64,000 nucleotides of DNA from Actinomycetospora sp. NBRC 106375 (GCF_030269665.1 NZ_BSTS01000021.1:1-64000), one strand, 5' to 3'. Positions 51,370 to 60,655 are shown, counted from the stretch's first letter. The notes: generated by a model not told the origin, from the sequence alone. Numbers and translations: made by a program.

Positions 51370-53754
51370 GTGTCAGGGTCGGCGCGCGTGGGGGCCGAAC
51401 GCGATCTACGGTCGCGCGAGGAGGCGCTCGAGACCGTCCTCGAGGGCCGGACGCGGGGCGCTGTCCTGCTGCGGCGGGTGCTCGCGGGCACGCCCGACGG
51501 CGAGAGTCCCCTGACCCACGCCGAGATCGTCCCCGCGCGGGAGGGCACCACCGAGGGCTGGCCGGACTGGGTGCCCGAGACGGTGCGCGCCCCGTTCCTC
51601 GCCCGCGGCATCGACCGCCCGTGGAGCCACCAGGCCGCGGCCGCAGACCGCGCGGCGGCCGGCGAGCACGTCGTCGTCTCCACCGGCACCGCGTCCGGGA
51701 AGTCGCTGGCCTACCAGCTGCCGGTGCTCACCGAGCTGCACACCGACCCGCGTGCGACCGCCCTGTACCTCTCGCCGACCAAGGCGCTGGGCGCCGACCA
51801 GCTCCGGACCGTGCTCGACCTCGGCGTCGACGGGGTGCGCGCGGCGTCCTACGACGGGGACACCCCGATCCCCGAGCGCGACTGGGTCCGCCAGCACGCC
51901 AACTGGGTGTTCACCAACCCGGACATGCTCCACCGCGGCGTCCTGCCCCGGCACGGGCGCTGGACGACGTTCCTGCGCCGGTTGCGCTACGTCGTGGTCG
52001 ACGAGTGCCACACCTACCGCGGCCTGTTCGGCTCCCACGTCGCGCTGCTGCTGCGACGCCTGCGCCGGGTGTGCGCGCGCTACGGGGCGCACCCGACGTT
52101 CGTCCTCGCGTCCGCCACGGTGTCCGAGCCCGCGGCCTCCGCGTCGGTGCTGACCGGGCTCGACGTGTCCGAGGTCACCGACGACGGCTCGCCGCGCGGC
52201 GCCCGGGCCGTCGCCCTGTGGGAGCCGCCGCTGCTGGAGGAGGTCACCGGGGAGAACGGTGCCCCGGTGCGGCGCTCGGCGGGCGCGGAGACCTCCCGGA
52301 TGCTCGCCGACCTGGTGCTCGAGGGCGCGCGGTCGCTCGCCTTCGTCCGGTCGCGGCGCGGGGCGGAGCTCACCGCGCTGGGCGCGCGCCGGGTGCTCTC
52401 GGAGATCGACGCCGAGCTGGCGACGCAGGTCGCGGCCTATCGCGCCGGCTACCTGCCCGAGGAGCGCCGCGAGCTGGAGCAGGCCCTGCTGTCGGGGTCG
52501 CTGCGCGGCGTGGCGACGACGAACGCGCTCGAGCTCGGGGTGGACATCGTCGGGCTGGACGCCGTCGTCGTGGCCGGCTTCCCGGGCACGCGGGCGTCGT
52601 TCTGGCAGCAGGCCGGGCGCGCCGGGCGGTCGGGTGACGACGCGCTGGTGGTGCTCGTCGCCCGGGACGACCCGCTGGACACCTATCTCGTGCACCACCC
52701 CGAGGCGATGCTCGGCGCGCCCCTCGAACGCTGCGTGCTCGACCCCACGAACCCGTACGTCCTGGCGCCGCACCTGGCGTGCGCGGCGTCGGAGATCCCG
52801 TTGACCCGGGAGGACATCGCCGCGCTCGGGGGCGACGCCGCGCTGTCGGTGGTCGACGACCTCGTGGCCGAGGGACTGCTGCGGCGCCGCCGGGGCGGGT
52901 GGTTCTGGTCGCACCCGACCGATCGCCCGCACGCCGGCGTCGACATCCGCGGCAGCGGCGGCGAGCAGGTGGTGCTCGTGGAGTCGGAGACCGGGCGGAT
53001 GCTCGGCACCGTCGACCCCGGCGCGGCCCCGGCGACCGTCCACCCCGGCGCCGTCCACCTGCACCAGGGCGAGAGCTACGTCGTCGACACCCTCGACCTC
53101 GACGAGGGCCTGGCCCACGTGCACGCCGAGGACCCCGAGTGGACCACCCAGGCGCGCACGGTGATCGACATCTCGGTCGAGGAGACGGAGCGGTGCGCGG
53201 CGTACGGCGACCTGCAGGTCTGCCTGGGGTCGGTGGAGGTCACCGAGCAGGTGGTCGGCTACCTGCGGAAACTCCCCTCGGGGCGGGTGCTCGACTCGAC
53301 GCCGCTCGACATGCCCGCGCGGAGCCTGCAGACCCGCGCGATCTGGTACACGCTCACGGAGCCGGCCCTGCTGGCGGCGGGGCTGGCGCCGGCGCGGTGG
53401 CCGGGCGCCCTGCACGCGGCCGAGCACGCGGCGATCGGGCTGCTCCCGCTCGTCGCGACCTGCGACCGGTGGGACATCGGCGGCGTCTCGACGGCCCTCC
53501 ACCCGGACACCGGGCACCCGACGGTGTTCGTGCACGACGGCCACCCCGGCGGCGCGGGGTTCGCCGACCGGGCCCACGAGGCCCTGCGGGAGTGGCTCAC
53601 CGCGACCCGCGCGGCCATCGCCGACTGCGAGTGCCCGTCGGGCTGCCCGTCGTGTGTCCAATCGCCGAAGTGCGGCAACGGCAACGACCCGCTCGACAAG
53701 GCCGGCGCGATCCTCGTGCTCGACGCCGTGCTGGGGCGGTTGGCCGAGGGTTGA
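51370..53754 (+). CDS. DEAD/DEAH helicase of the MrfA/YprA type with DUF1998, 794 aa
   Basis: Motif I VSTGTASGKSLAYQL, motif II VVVDECHTYRG, motif VI QQAGRAGRSGD. After a second RecA lobe there is a winged-helix/linker region and a C-terminal zinc site CECPSGCPSCVQSPKCGNG of DUF1998. The family removes mitomycin lesions in Bacillus (MrfA) and the mycobacterial counterpart is Rv3649. GTG 51370 with GGGAGGGCC upstream is the start. The stop lies within a 12-bp tandem repeat. Confidence 0.9.
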   Translation: MSGSARVGAERDLRSREEALETVLEGRTRGAVLLRRVLAGTPDGESPLTHAEIVPAREGTTEGWPDWVPETVRAPFLARGIDRPWSHQAAAADRAAAGEHVVVSTGTASGKSLAYQLPVLTELHTDPRATALYLSPTKALGADQLRTVLDLGVDGVRAASYDGDTPIPERDWVRQHANWVFTNPDMLHRGVLPRHGRWTTFLRRLRYVVVDECHTYRGLFGSHVALLLRRLRRVCARYGAHPTFVLASATVSEPAASASVLTGLDVSEVTDDGSPRGARAVALWEPPLLEEVTGENGAPVRRSAGAETSRMLADLVLEGARSLAFVRSRRGAELTALGARRVLSEIDAELATQVAAYRAGYLPEERRELEQALLSGSLRGVATTNALELGVDIVGLDAVVVAGFPGTRASFWQQAGRAGRSGDDALVVLVARDDPLDTYLVHHPEAMLGAPLERCVLDPTNPYVLAPHLACAASEIPLTREDIAALGGDAALSVVDDLVAEGLLRRRRGGWFWSHPTDRPHAGVDIRGSGGEQVVLVESETGRMLGTVDPGAAPATVHPGAVHLHQGESYVVDTLDLDEGLAHVHAEDPEWTTQARTVIDISVEETERCAAYGDLQVCLGSVEVTEQVVGYLRKLPSGRVLDSTPLDMPARSLQTRAIWYTLTEPALLAAGLAPARWPGALHAAEHAAIGLLPLVATCDRWDIGGVSTALHPDTGHPTVFVHDGHPGGAGFADRAHEALREWLTATRAAIADCECPSGCPSCVQSPKCGNGNDPLDKAGAILVLDAVLGRLAEG

Positions 53755-53798
53755 GCGGAGGGTTGAGCGGAGGGTTGAGCGGAGGGCTGAGCGGAGGT
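53751..53798. repeat. 12-bp tandem repeat, four units
   Basis: TTGAGCGGAGGG occurs at 53751, 53763 and 53775, and a near-copy at 53787. The TGA in the first unit is the helicase stop. The run shows replication slippage potential. Confidence 0.85.
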
Positions 53799-53824
53799 CG
53801 ACGGGCGCTGCGGCACCTCGGGGT

Positions 53825-53879
53825 GGGAGCGAGGGCGTCCTTCGCTGCGTCCCACGCAGTCAGGGCGTCCCTCGCTCCC
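53825..53879. terminator. Large nested hairpin
   Basis: An outer stem of 11 bp (GGGAGCGAGGG with CCCTCGCTCCC) encloses an inner CTGCGT/ACGCAG hairpin around CCC. It likely ends helicase transcription. Confidence 0.6.
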
Positions 53880-53908
53880 GGTGGGCGCGGCGGTCACGAG
53901 CGCGCAAT

Positions 53909-54006
53909 CGAGCGGCGGGGAGTCGGGCTGCGCCGAGCGGCGGGGAGTCGGGCTCCGCCGAGCGGCGGGGAGTCGGGCTCCGCCGAGCGGCGGGGTGGGC
54001 TCCGCC
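53909..54006. repeat. 25-bp tandem repeat, three units plus a partial
   Basis: Units begin CGAGCGGCGGGGAGTCGGGC and start at 53909, 53934, 53959 and (shortened) 53984. They are back to back with no spacers, so this is a minisatellite, not a CRISPR. Confidence 0.9.
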
Positions 54007-54326
54007 GCGGGTCGGGGGTTCGGGGTCCGTCCCGACCCGCGGCGAGGTCTGGAGCGCCGCAGGCCGGGGAGATCGTCGACCCGGCCTGCGGCGCCGTTCG
54101 GGGCGGCGGCGGGCGCGCGAATCGCTCGCGGGCGGCCCACCGCCGCGGGGGCCCTCCCCTGTGTCCCGGACCGACAGCCGGTCGCGACGGGTGCACCGGC
54201 GCGTCGGCTGGGGTGTCCGGGTGGGGCGGCGGGCGCGGCCTCCCGGTCGGGAGGCCTCGCTGGTCCGGCGTCGCCCCGAGGGGACCCGAAGTCTGGAGTT
54301 GTGGGGGTGTCGCGCGAGGCCTGCTG

Positions 54327-54971
54327 CTAGGAGCGGACCCCGGTGGCGACGGTGGCCAGGCGGTAGGTCGATCCGCCACCCGCGACGGCCGGTCGCTGGG
54401 CCACGGCCTCGACCAGGGCATCCTGGACGCGGAACGGGTCGGGCAGGTTCCAGCCGCAGGCCGACGGGCGGACCCGCCAGTGCACCGAGCCCTGCGGGTA
54501 GGTCGACGGCGGCGCGGCGAACCAGCTGCCGCGGCCGTGGAGCACGATGCCGGCCCGCTCGGCGAGGTCGGGGCGCAGCGGCTCGCCCGCGCCGACCGGG
54601 AACAGCCACTCGCCCGTGGGCGTCGCGGCGATCGGGACCGGGACCCCGATCGCGCGCAGCACCGCGGCGGCGCGACGGCCGACGGTGGCGGGGACCTCGA
54701 GGACGTCGAAGGTCAGGCCGGTGGGCAGCAGGATCGAGTACGGGAGGCCCGACCACCACTCGGCGATCTGGCCGCAGTCGGTGGACGCGCGACGGGCCCA
54801 GTCGTCGAGCACCGGGCACGGCCCGTCCTGGGCGGCGTCGGGGCATCCGCTCCACGCCTCGCCCTGCGGGAACGTTCCGGGGACGACCGCCCAGCCGTGG
54901 TCGGCGAGGACCATCGCCTCAGCGCGGAGCTCCGTGCCGTAGACGGCTCGATAGCTGTCCCACCACTGCAT
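54327..54971 (-). CDS. Primase-polymerase N-terminal-like protein, 214 aa
   Basis: ATG 54971 has CCAGGAGGAACC in front. The sequence VLADHGWAVVPGTF, GEAWSGCPDAAQDGPCPVLD and WWSGLPYSILLPTGLTFDVL follows the bifunctional primase-polymerase (Prim-Pol, PF09250) layout, although the DxD metal motif is altered (FDVL in place of DVD). The rest (PTGEWLFPVGAG, GIVLHGRGSWFAAPPSTYPQ) also fits. It is probably a non-catalytic or reduced member, found as a stand-alone protein in actinobacteria. Confidence 0.65.
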   Translation of the reverse strand: MQWWDSYRAVYGTELRAEAMVLADHGWAVVPGTFPQGEAWSGCPDAAQDGPCPVLDDWARRASTDCGQIAEWWSGLPYSILLPTGLTFDVLEVPATVGRRAAAVLRAIGVPVPIAATPTGEWLFPVGAGEPLRPDLAERAGIVLHGRGSWFAAPPSTYPQGSVHWRVRPSACGWNLPDPFRVQDALVEAVAQRPAVAGGGSTYRLATVATGVRS

Positions 54972-55158
54972 CGGTTCCTCCTGGTCCGGGTGTCCGTCCC
55001 GGTGTGCTGTTCCCAGTAACGGCATGCACACGTGGCTTCGCCACCCGTCATCGCCCATCGGCCGTGATCACACGTTGAGCGTGCTCGTCGGCCCCGTTCA
55101 GCGGGCGAGCGCGCGACGAGCAGCCGACCTGCGCCCGTTTGCTCGTCCGGGGCGCCGC

Positions 55159-55668
55159 TCACCCGGGACCGCCCTCCGCTCGTCCCGGGTCGAGCGCCGC
55201 ATGGTCGCCCGCCGTCACCGCCGCGGTGCCGGTCGGGGCGTCACCGCCGGCGACCGGTCCCGCCCGTGCGCGTCCGGTGGCGTCACCGGACACGCTCGGC
55301 ACACATCGGCACGGCGCGGCCGCGACGACGGTCACCGTCCACCCCCGCGCGGTGCAGGCCAGCACCCGGGCACCGTTGCCCGCGGCGACCGTGGCCGCCC
55401 GGGCGCAGGCCACGTCGACGCCCTGGACGACCGCGCGTGCCGCGGCGAGTGCCGCGAGGTCGGCGGCCGCCTCCGCGCGGTGCCGGGCGAGCGTCGCGGC
55501 GCCGAGCTGCAGCCCGAGCCCGAGCAGCAGGACCAGCACGCCCACCGCGGCCGCCGCGAGCACCGTGGCCACCCCGGCGTCGTCGACGGCGCAGGCCGAC
55601 GGGCCGTCGCGTGGTCCGGCCGGGGCGCCGCGACTCAGGGTGGCCCGACCGCTCGCCGCGCCGTTCAC
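55159..55668 (-). CDS. TadE-like protein, Rv3654c type, 169 aa
   Basis: One membrane helix (GVATVLAAAAVGVLVLLLGL) followed by ADLAALAAARAVVQGVDVAC and a Cys-containing tail. This is the helicase/secretion-neighbourhood TadE-like family. GTG 55668 overlaps the upstream TadE stop (GTGA). Last gene of the Tad operon. Confidence 0.75.
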   Translation of the reverse strand: MNGAASGRATLSRGAPAGPRDGPSACAVDDAGVATVLAAAAVGVLVLLLGLGLQLGAATLARHRAEAAADLAALAAARAVVQGVDVACARAATVAAGNGARVLACTARGWTVTVVAAAPCRCVPSVSGDATGRARAGPVAGGDAPTGTAAVTAGDHAALDPGRAEGGPG

Positions 55669-56198
55669 GGCACACCTCCCGAGCCAGCGGGATCCCGTCG
55701 CGACGGATCCGTCGGCGCCGAGGTTGCCGGCGCCGAGGTTGCCGGCCCCGGGTCCGTCGGCGCCGAGGTCGCCGTGCCGGAGGCCGACGCCGGGTCGGTC
55801 CCGGCCTCGGCCTCCGGCGGCGCGCCGGGGAGCGGATCGGGGCCCTCGGCCGGGGCGATCGGCGAGGGCTCGCGGGCGGCCAGCACCTCGGCACCGACCC
55901 GGAGACCGGGGAGCGCCGAGCCCAGCGGTGCCGTGCGGACGCGGGCGACCACGTCCTCGCCGCGCACGTCGACGACGACCTCGGCGCCGTCCGGCACCAG
56001 CCGCGCCGCCGCGCGGCGCGCCTCGTCGGGGTCGCCCCGGGCGGCGAAGCGGGCGGCCTCGACCGCGGCGTCGGTGCACCGCAGCTGCAGCACCACGGCG
56101 CCCATCGCGGCGAGGACCACCGCCAGGACGGCAACCAGCGTGCCGACGGCGAAGGCGGCCTCGACGGTGACCGCGCCCTCGTCACCGCCTCGGCTCAG
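55665..56198 (-). CDS. TadE-like minor pilin, 177 aa
   Basis: GAVTVEAAFAVGTLVAVLAV is the pilin-like N-terminal helix with conserved Glu, then AVEAARFAARGDPDEARRAA. The tail repeats TSAPTDPGPATSAPATSAPT. There is no ATG, GTG or TTG near the expected start; a CTG at 56198 overlapping the pilin stop (CTGA) is the best choice. Start is therefore uncertain. Confidence 0.65.
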   Translation of the reverse strand: MSRGGDEGAVTVEAAFAVGTLVAVLAVVLAAMGAVVLQLRCTDAAVEAARFAARGDPDEARRAAARLVPDGAEVVVDVRGEDVVARVRTAPLGSALPGLRVGAEVLAAREPSPIAPAEGPDPLPGAPPEAEAGTDPASASGTATSAPTDPGPATSAPATSAPTDPSRRDPAGSGGVP

Positions 56199-56404
56199 AA
56201 GGTGCTGGTCAGCGCCCGCTGCACGATCGCGGTGAGCGCCCCGACGATCGAGTCGCCCGTGATCACCGTGTAGAGCAGCGCCCCGAAGGCGGCCGCGGCG
56301 ATCGTCCCGATGGCGTACTCCGCCGTCGACATGCCCGTGTCGTCGTCGCGCAGGTGCGCCAGCCGGTCGCGCAGACCTCGGGTCTCGGGAGTCGGCGTGG
56401 TCAT
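56195..56404 (-). CDS. Flp-type pilin, DUF4244, 69 aa
   Basis: DRLAHLRDDDTGMSTAEYAI then GTIAAAAFGALLYTVITGDS is the Flp/DUF4244 pilin, with cleavage expected before the MSTAEYA segment and the conserved Glu. ATG 56404 has GAGAGGAG in front. It is the major subunit candidate. Confidence 0.85.
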   Translation of the reverse strand: MTTPTPETRGLRDRLAHLRDDDTGMSTAEYAIGTIAAAAFGALLYTVITGDSIVGALTAIVQRALTSTF

Positions 56405-56446
56405 GGGGTTCTCCTCTCGTCCCACGCCCCGGCGGGGCGTGCGGGC

Positions 56447-57217
56447 TCATCGCTGCTCCAGCAGCGGACCGGCGAGCCCGACGACCACCGGCACGATGCC
56501 GAGGGCCAGGAAGGCCGGCAGGAAGCAGAGACCGAGTGGTCCGGTGACGAGCACGCCCGCCCGCTCGGCGCGGGCCTCGACGGCGTCCGCCGCCTCGGCC
56601 CGCAGGTCGACCGCGACGGCCTCGACCACGTCGGCCACCGCGGCACCGCTGCGGGCCGAGCGGCGGGCGGCACGGGCGAGCCGGGCGGTGGTGGGTTCGG
56701 CGAGGGCGGGCTCCCACGCGGTCGCGGGGTCCGCGCCCAGGGCCACGAGGTCGGCGACCCGGGCGAGGGCGGTGCCTGCCGCGTCCGGGAGCACGGGCAC
56801 CACGGCCCGGGCGGCACGGTCCAGCGACAGCCCCGACCGCAGGCACGCCCCGAGCTGGTCCCACGCCCCGGCGAGCGCGAGCGGGTCGGGCACCGGGCGG
56901 GCGCGGCGGGCCCGCCAGCGCGGGAGCCCGAGTGCCACGGCGAGGCCTGCCACGACCAGCAGGCCGGCCACCGCGCCCGCACCGGCGACGACAGCGGCCG
57001 CGCCGGCCACCGCGAGCGCCACCCCCGGGACCAGGCCTTCGCTCGCCGATCGCCGGACGGGAGGCCGCGGCACCGCACGGTGGTGCGCGGTCATCGGCCC
57101 GGGTGCCGTCACGAGCGCGGCGGCGAGGCAGCAGAGCGCGGCGGGCAGCGTGGCAGGCAGCGTGGCAGGCAGCGTGGGGGGCAACGCCGCCGACAACGCC
57201 GCGGGCGCGGCGCTCAC
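56447..57217 (-). CDS. TadC-like inner membrane platform protein, 256 aa
   Basis: T2SSF domain with ARAVVPVLPDAAGTALARVA, RSGAAVADVVEAVAVDLRAE and helices LCFLPAFLALGIVPVVVGLA. The start GTG 57217 overlaps the TadB stop. The N-terminus contains LPATLPATLPA from a DNA repeat. Confidence 0.8.
   Translation of the reverse strand: MSAAPAALSAALPPTLPATLPATLPAALCCLAAALVTAPGPMTAHHRAVPRPPVRRSASEGLVPGVALAVAGAAAVVAGAGAVAGLLVVAGLAVALGLPRWRARRARPVPDPLALAGAWDQLGACLRSGLSLDRAARAVVPVLPDAAGTALARVADLVALGADPATAWEPALAEPTTARLARAARRSARSGAAVADVVEAVAVDLRAEAADAVEARAERAGVLVTGPLGLCFLPAFLALGIVPVVVGLAGPLLEQR
57144..57179. repeat. 12-bp tandem repeat inside the tadC-like gene
   Basis: GGCAGCGTGGCA at 57144, 57156 and a variant at 57168 keep the frame (4 residues per unit, LPAT). 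Copy-number change would alter the N-terminus without a frameshift. Confidence 0.8.
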
Positions 57218-58032
57218 CGGGCGACCCCGGCGACGATCCGCTCGGTCCACGCCAGACCGGCGCAGACGAGCCCGACCCCGATCACCAGCATCGCCTGGCC
57301 CAGGACACCGCCGGTGAGCACGGACCACGGCCGCGCGCCGATGCCCTCTCCGAGGAGCACACCGAGCACCGGCAGACCCGCGAGGACGGCCGCGGTGGCG
57401 CGTGGTCCGGCCAGGCGCGCCCGCAGGCCGCCGGCGAGGCGGGCGCGTGCCCGGAGGTCCGCGGCGACGGCGCCGGCCGGCCCCGCGAGCGCGATGCCGT
57501 GGCGCTCGGCCAGCCCCCACGCCCCCGCGAGACGGTCGAGGTGCTCCGCCACCGCCGGCTCCCGCCCCCGCGCCGCCCGCAGGGCCGCCGGCACGTCGCC
57601 CCCGAGGTGGGCCGTGGCGCCGACGAGGGCCATCACCCGCGCGGCGACCGGGTGGGCGTCGGTGCCGGCTGAGACGGTGGCCGCGGACGGCGGGGTGCCG
57701 GCGCGGACCTCGGCAGCGAAGGACGCCAGGGCCTCGGCGAGACCGGCGGTCGCGGCCGTGCGGTCCCGGTCTGCCGCCGCGGCGCGACGGTGCCGGAGCA
57801 CGGTGGCGGCCAGGACGAGGCCGGCCACGACGCCGCCCGGCCCGGCGACGACGAGCCCGAGCGCGGCGGCCACCGGCAGGAGCACCCGTCGTCGCCCGAG
57901 CGCCGAGAGCCGGAGGAACGGCAGTCGCCTCGGCCGGCAGCGGGTCGGCGCGCCCACCCGGAGCGACGGCACCGACGGGGGCCAGCACACGAGCGCGGCG
58001 GCGAGGACCGTGAGCGCGATCGCGGCGGTCAC
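57214..58032 (-). CDS. TadB-like inner membrane platform protein, 272 aa
   Basis: T2SSF domain: GLAEALASFAAEVRAGTPPS and LERHGI-type loop GLAERHGIALAGPAGAVAAD, helices VLLPVAAALGLVVAGPGGVV and AMLVIGVGLVCAGLAWTERI. GTG 58032 overlaps tadA stop (GTGA). Confidence 0.8.
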   Translation of the reverse strand: MTAAIALTVLAAALVCWPPSVPSLRVGAPTRCRPRRLPFLRLSALGRRRVLLPVAAALGLVVAGPGGVVAGLVLAATVLRHRRAAAADRDRTAATAGLAEALASFAAEVRAGTPPSAATVSAGTDAHPVAARVMALVGATAHLGGDVPAALRAARGREPAVAEHLDRLAGAWGLAERHGIALAGPAGAVAADLRARARLAGGLRARLAGPRATAAVLAGLPVLGVLLGEGIGARPWSVLTGGVLGQAMLVIGVGLVCAGLAWTERIVAGVAR

Positions 58033-59345
58033 GCCGGCTCCCGCTGGAGTGCGGCGACGCCGGCCGACAGCGCCACGGGCGGGAACGCGCGGACCGACGC
58101 GCCCAGCGGCGGGTCGGCGCGGGGAGGCGGTTCCGGCTGGTCCGGCGGCCCGGGCCCGTCGCCCCAGGGCGGCGTCACGCCCCGCTCGCGGAGCATCGCC
58201 CCGAGGTCCGCGCGCCCGACCGCCCATCCGTCGGCCCGCGTCCAGGCCGGCACCACGACGACCTCGCCCGCGCCGTCCTTCCGCCGCAGGATTCCGGCGG
58301 CGTCGAGACGCCGCGACCCGTCCCGGTCGCGACGCACCTGCAGGATCACCTGGACCGCGGCGGCGAGCTGGCTGTGCAGCGCGCCCGGGCCGAGTCCGCC
58401 GAGGGCGGCGAGCGCCTCCAGACGGGCCGGCACCTCGCGGGGCGCGTTCGCGTGGACGGTGCCCGCGCCGCCGTCGTGCCCGGTGTTCAGGGCGGCGAGC
58501 AGCTCGACCACCTCGCCGCCTCGGACCTCACCGACGACCAGCCGGTCGGGGCGCATCCGCAGGGCCTGGCGGACGAGGTCGCGCAGCAGGACCTGCCCGG
58601 CTCCCTCGACGTTCGCCGGGCGCGCGACCAGGCGCACGACGTGCGGGTGCGCAGGAGCCAGCTCCTCGGCGTCCTCGACGCAGAGGATCCGCTCGGCGGG
58701 CGCGACCTCGCCGAGCAGGGCGGCGAGCAGGGTCGTCTTCCCCGAGCCGGTGCCGCCGACGACGAGGAAGGCGAGGCGGGCCGCCACGACCGCCCGCAGT
58801 AGGGCCGCGCCCGCCGCGTCGACCGTGCCGGTGGCCGCCAGCGTCGCGAGGTCGTGGCGGGCGGGGCGCAGCACCCGCAGCGAGACACAGGTGCCGTCGG
58901 CCGCGACCGGCGCGAGCACCGCGTGCAGGCGCACCCTCGAGCCCGGCAGGCGGGCGTCGACGTAGGGGCTCGCGTCGTCGAGCCGGCGACCGGCCGCGCT
59001 CGCGAGCCGCTGCGCGAGGCGACGCACGGCGTCCTCGTCCGGGAAGCTCACGGCGGCGCGTTCGAGCCCCGCGCCGCGATCGACCCACACGGCGTCCGGC
59101 GCGGTGACCAGCACGTCGGAGGTGCCGGGCTCGCGCAGCAGCGGCTCCAGCGGGCCCGCACCGACGAGCTCGCGCTGCAGACCCCGCACGGCGGTCAGCA
59201 CGTCGGCGTCACCGACGACCCCGCGCGCCTCGGCGCGCACCGCGGCCGCCAGCTCCCCGACCCCGGCGTGCCCTCCCGAGCTCACGAGCCGGGTGCGCAC
59301 CCGCTCGACCAGCTCGGTGGGAGCCGCGCCCGGCGCGGTGGTCAT
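58029..59345 (-). CDS. tadA: TadA/CpaF-type secretion ATPase, 438 aa
   Basis: Powers pilus assembly. Walker A VVGGTGSGKTTLLAAL, Asp box DAEELAPAHPHVV, Walker B RLVVGEVRGGEVVELL, His box HDGGAGTVHAN. The N-terminal region GAGPLEPLLREPGTSDVLV is standard. ATG 59345 overlaps the ssd stop (ATGA). Confidence 0.9.
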   Translation of the reverse strand: MTTAPGAAPTELVERVRTRLVSSGGHAGVGELAAAVRAEARGVVGDADVLTAVRGLQRELVGAGPLEPLLREPGTSDVLVTAPDAVWVDRGAGLERAAVSFPDEDAVRRLAQRLASAAGRRLDDASPYVDARLPGSRVRLHAVLAPVAADGTCVSLRVLRPARHDLATLAATGTVDAAGAALLRAVVAARLAFLVVGGTGSGKTTLLAALLGEVAPAERILCVEDAEELAPAHPHVVRLVARPANVEGAGQVLLRDLVRQALRMRPDRLVVGEVRGGEVVELLAALNTGHDGGAGTVHANAPREVPARLEALAALGGLGPGALHSQLAAAVQVILQVRRDRDGSRRLDAAGILRRKDGAGEVVVVPAWTRADGWAVGRADLGAMLRERGVTPPWGDGPGPPDQPEPPPRADPPLGASVRAFPPVALSAGVAALQREPA

Positions 59346-60454
59346 GCCGCCCGTCCCCGGTCGGCGGCGGTGTCGAGCGCGTCGAGCACGGCCGCGGCGG
59401 CGTCCTGGAGCGGTCCGCGGCGCAGGCCGGGGATCTGCCCGCGGTCGAGCAGCACCGCCAGCCCCGGCTCGGCGGCCACCGAGACCACGGTGTCGAGCCC
59501 GAGCGCGTGCTCGACGTCCTCGGCGTCGAGGCCGCCCGGCGCGGGCCCGCGGACGACGACGCGCAGCGAGGCCCCGCGCTCGACCAGCGGTTCGGCCACC
59601 CGCCCGGCGGCGGCCACCGCGCGGACCTCGGCGGGCACCACCATGACCACCAGGTCGGCGACGTCGGCCACGGCGAGCGCGGTGTCGGTGGGGTGGCGGG
59701 GCAGGTCGCAGACCACGATCTCGCCGGCCCGCCGCCCGGCCTCGACGACGGCGACCGCGGCGTCGGGTTCCGGTCCGGCACCGGCGCGGTCGCAGCTCAG
59801 GACCGTGAGCATCCCGTCGGGCGAGGGCAGCGCCTCGTGCAGCGACTCGGCGGCCACACGCCCACCGCCGCCGCCACCGAGGACGAGGCCGCCCCAGCGG
59901 AAGCCCTCCAGGTCCTCCGCGCCGGCGACGAGGTCGAGGCCGCCGCCGAGCGGGTCGCAGTCGACGAGGAGCACGCGGGTCCCGCGGGTGCGGGCCTGGC
60001 ACGCGATCGCGACGGCGAGCACCGAGGCGCCCGCTCCGCCCCGGCCGCCGACCACCGCGACGACCCGCCCGTGGCCGCCGTCTCCCGCCGGCCGGGCGTC
60101 GGCGAGGGCGCGGACGAGCCAGGCCTCGCCGTCGGGCAGCGACACGACGTGCTCCGCGCCGACCGCGACCGCGCGTTCCCACAGCGAGCCCGGCGGCTCG
60201 CCGCGGCAGACCACCACGACCCCGTCGCGCCGACCCAGCCGCAGCGGGCCGATCGCGCGGGCCGCGTCCTCGTCGAGGAGCACCAGCGCCGCCGTGTGCC
60301 ATCGCCGCCGGACGCCCGCGGCGTCGGGCACCCGTTCGAGCTCGGCGTCCGCCGCCGCGGCGAGCCGCACGGTCTCGTCGAGCAGCTCCTCGTCGTCGGT
60401 CATCACCACGACCCGCCGGGCGTCTGCGCCGCCCACCGCCGTCCTCGCCGCCAT
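59342..60454 (-). CDS. ssd: Ssd/CpaE-like MinD-family protein, 370 aa
   Basis: Deviant Walker A GGRGGAGASVLAVAI (Lys missing in the usual place), LLVDCDPLGGGLDLVAGAED and EIVVCDLPRHPTDTAL. Matches septum-site-determining Ssd (Rv3660c) and CpaE. First gene of the Tad operon; may localise the pilus or affect division. An N-terminal receiver-like part covers residues 15-125. Confidence 0.82.
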   Translation of the reverse strand: MAARTAVGGADARRVVVMTDDEELLDETVRLAAAADAELERVPDAAGVRRRWHTAALVLLDEDAARAIGPLRLGRRDGVVVVCRGEPPGSLWERAVAVGAEHVVSLPDGEAWLVRALADARPAGDGGHGRVVAVVGGRGGAGASVLAVAIACQARTRGTRVLLVDCDPLGGGLDLVAGAEDLEGFRWGGLVLGGGGGGRVAAESLHEALPSPDGMLTVLSCDRAGAGPEPDAAVAVVEAGRRAGEIVVCDLPRHPTDTALAVADVADLVVMVVPAEVRAVAAAGRVAEPLVERGASLRVVVRGPAPGGLDAEDVEHALGLDTVVSVAAEPGLAVLLDRGQIPGLRRGPLQDAAAAVLDALDTAADRGRAA

Positions 60455-60655
60455 CGACTACAGCCCCTCCTCGTCCCGGCGCGTGTCGCCGGTGAGGAGC
60501 ACGCTGCCGCGGTCGGGGGTCGCGACGTCAGCGCTCGTCGCGGGCCTGGGGACAACCGCACGGGGTGTGGACGCCGGGCGGCGACGGCGGGGCGGGAGCT
60601 GCGCCGGACGCCGCACCCGTGGCGTCCGGGCGACAGCCCGGCGAGCGAGGGCGCC

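Larger units (their letters stand above)
53755..54326. other. Long repeat-rich gap after the helicase gene
   Basis: The 570 bases hold the 12-bp repeat, a large hairpin and the 25-bp repeat described separately, and then about 300 bases of GC-rich sequence with no supportable gene. It separates the helicase gene from the convergent primase-polymerase-like gene. Confidence 0.6.

Noticed and set aside
53909-54006. Possible CRISPR array
   Set aside because: 25-bp units are directly adjacent with no unique spacers and no cas genes are nearby.
56354-59107. A 917-residue plus-strand frame over the Tad genes
   Set aside because: Arg/Pro/Ala-only composition and antisense to pilin, TadC, TadB and TadA genes that overlap in perfect start/stop series.
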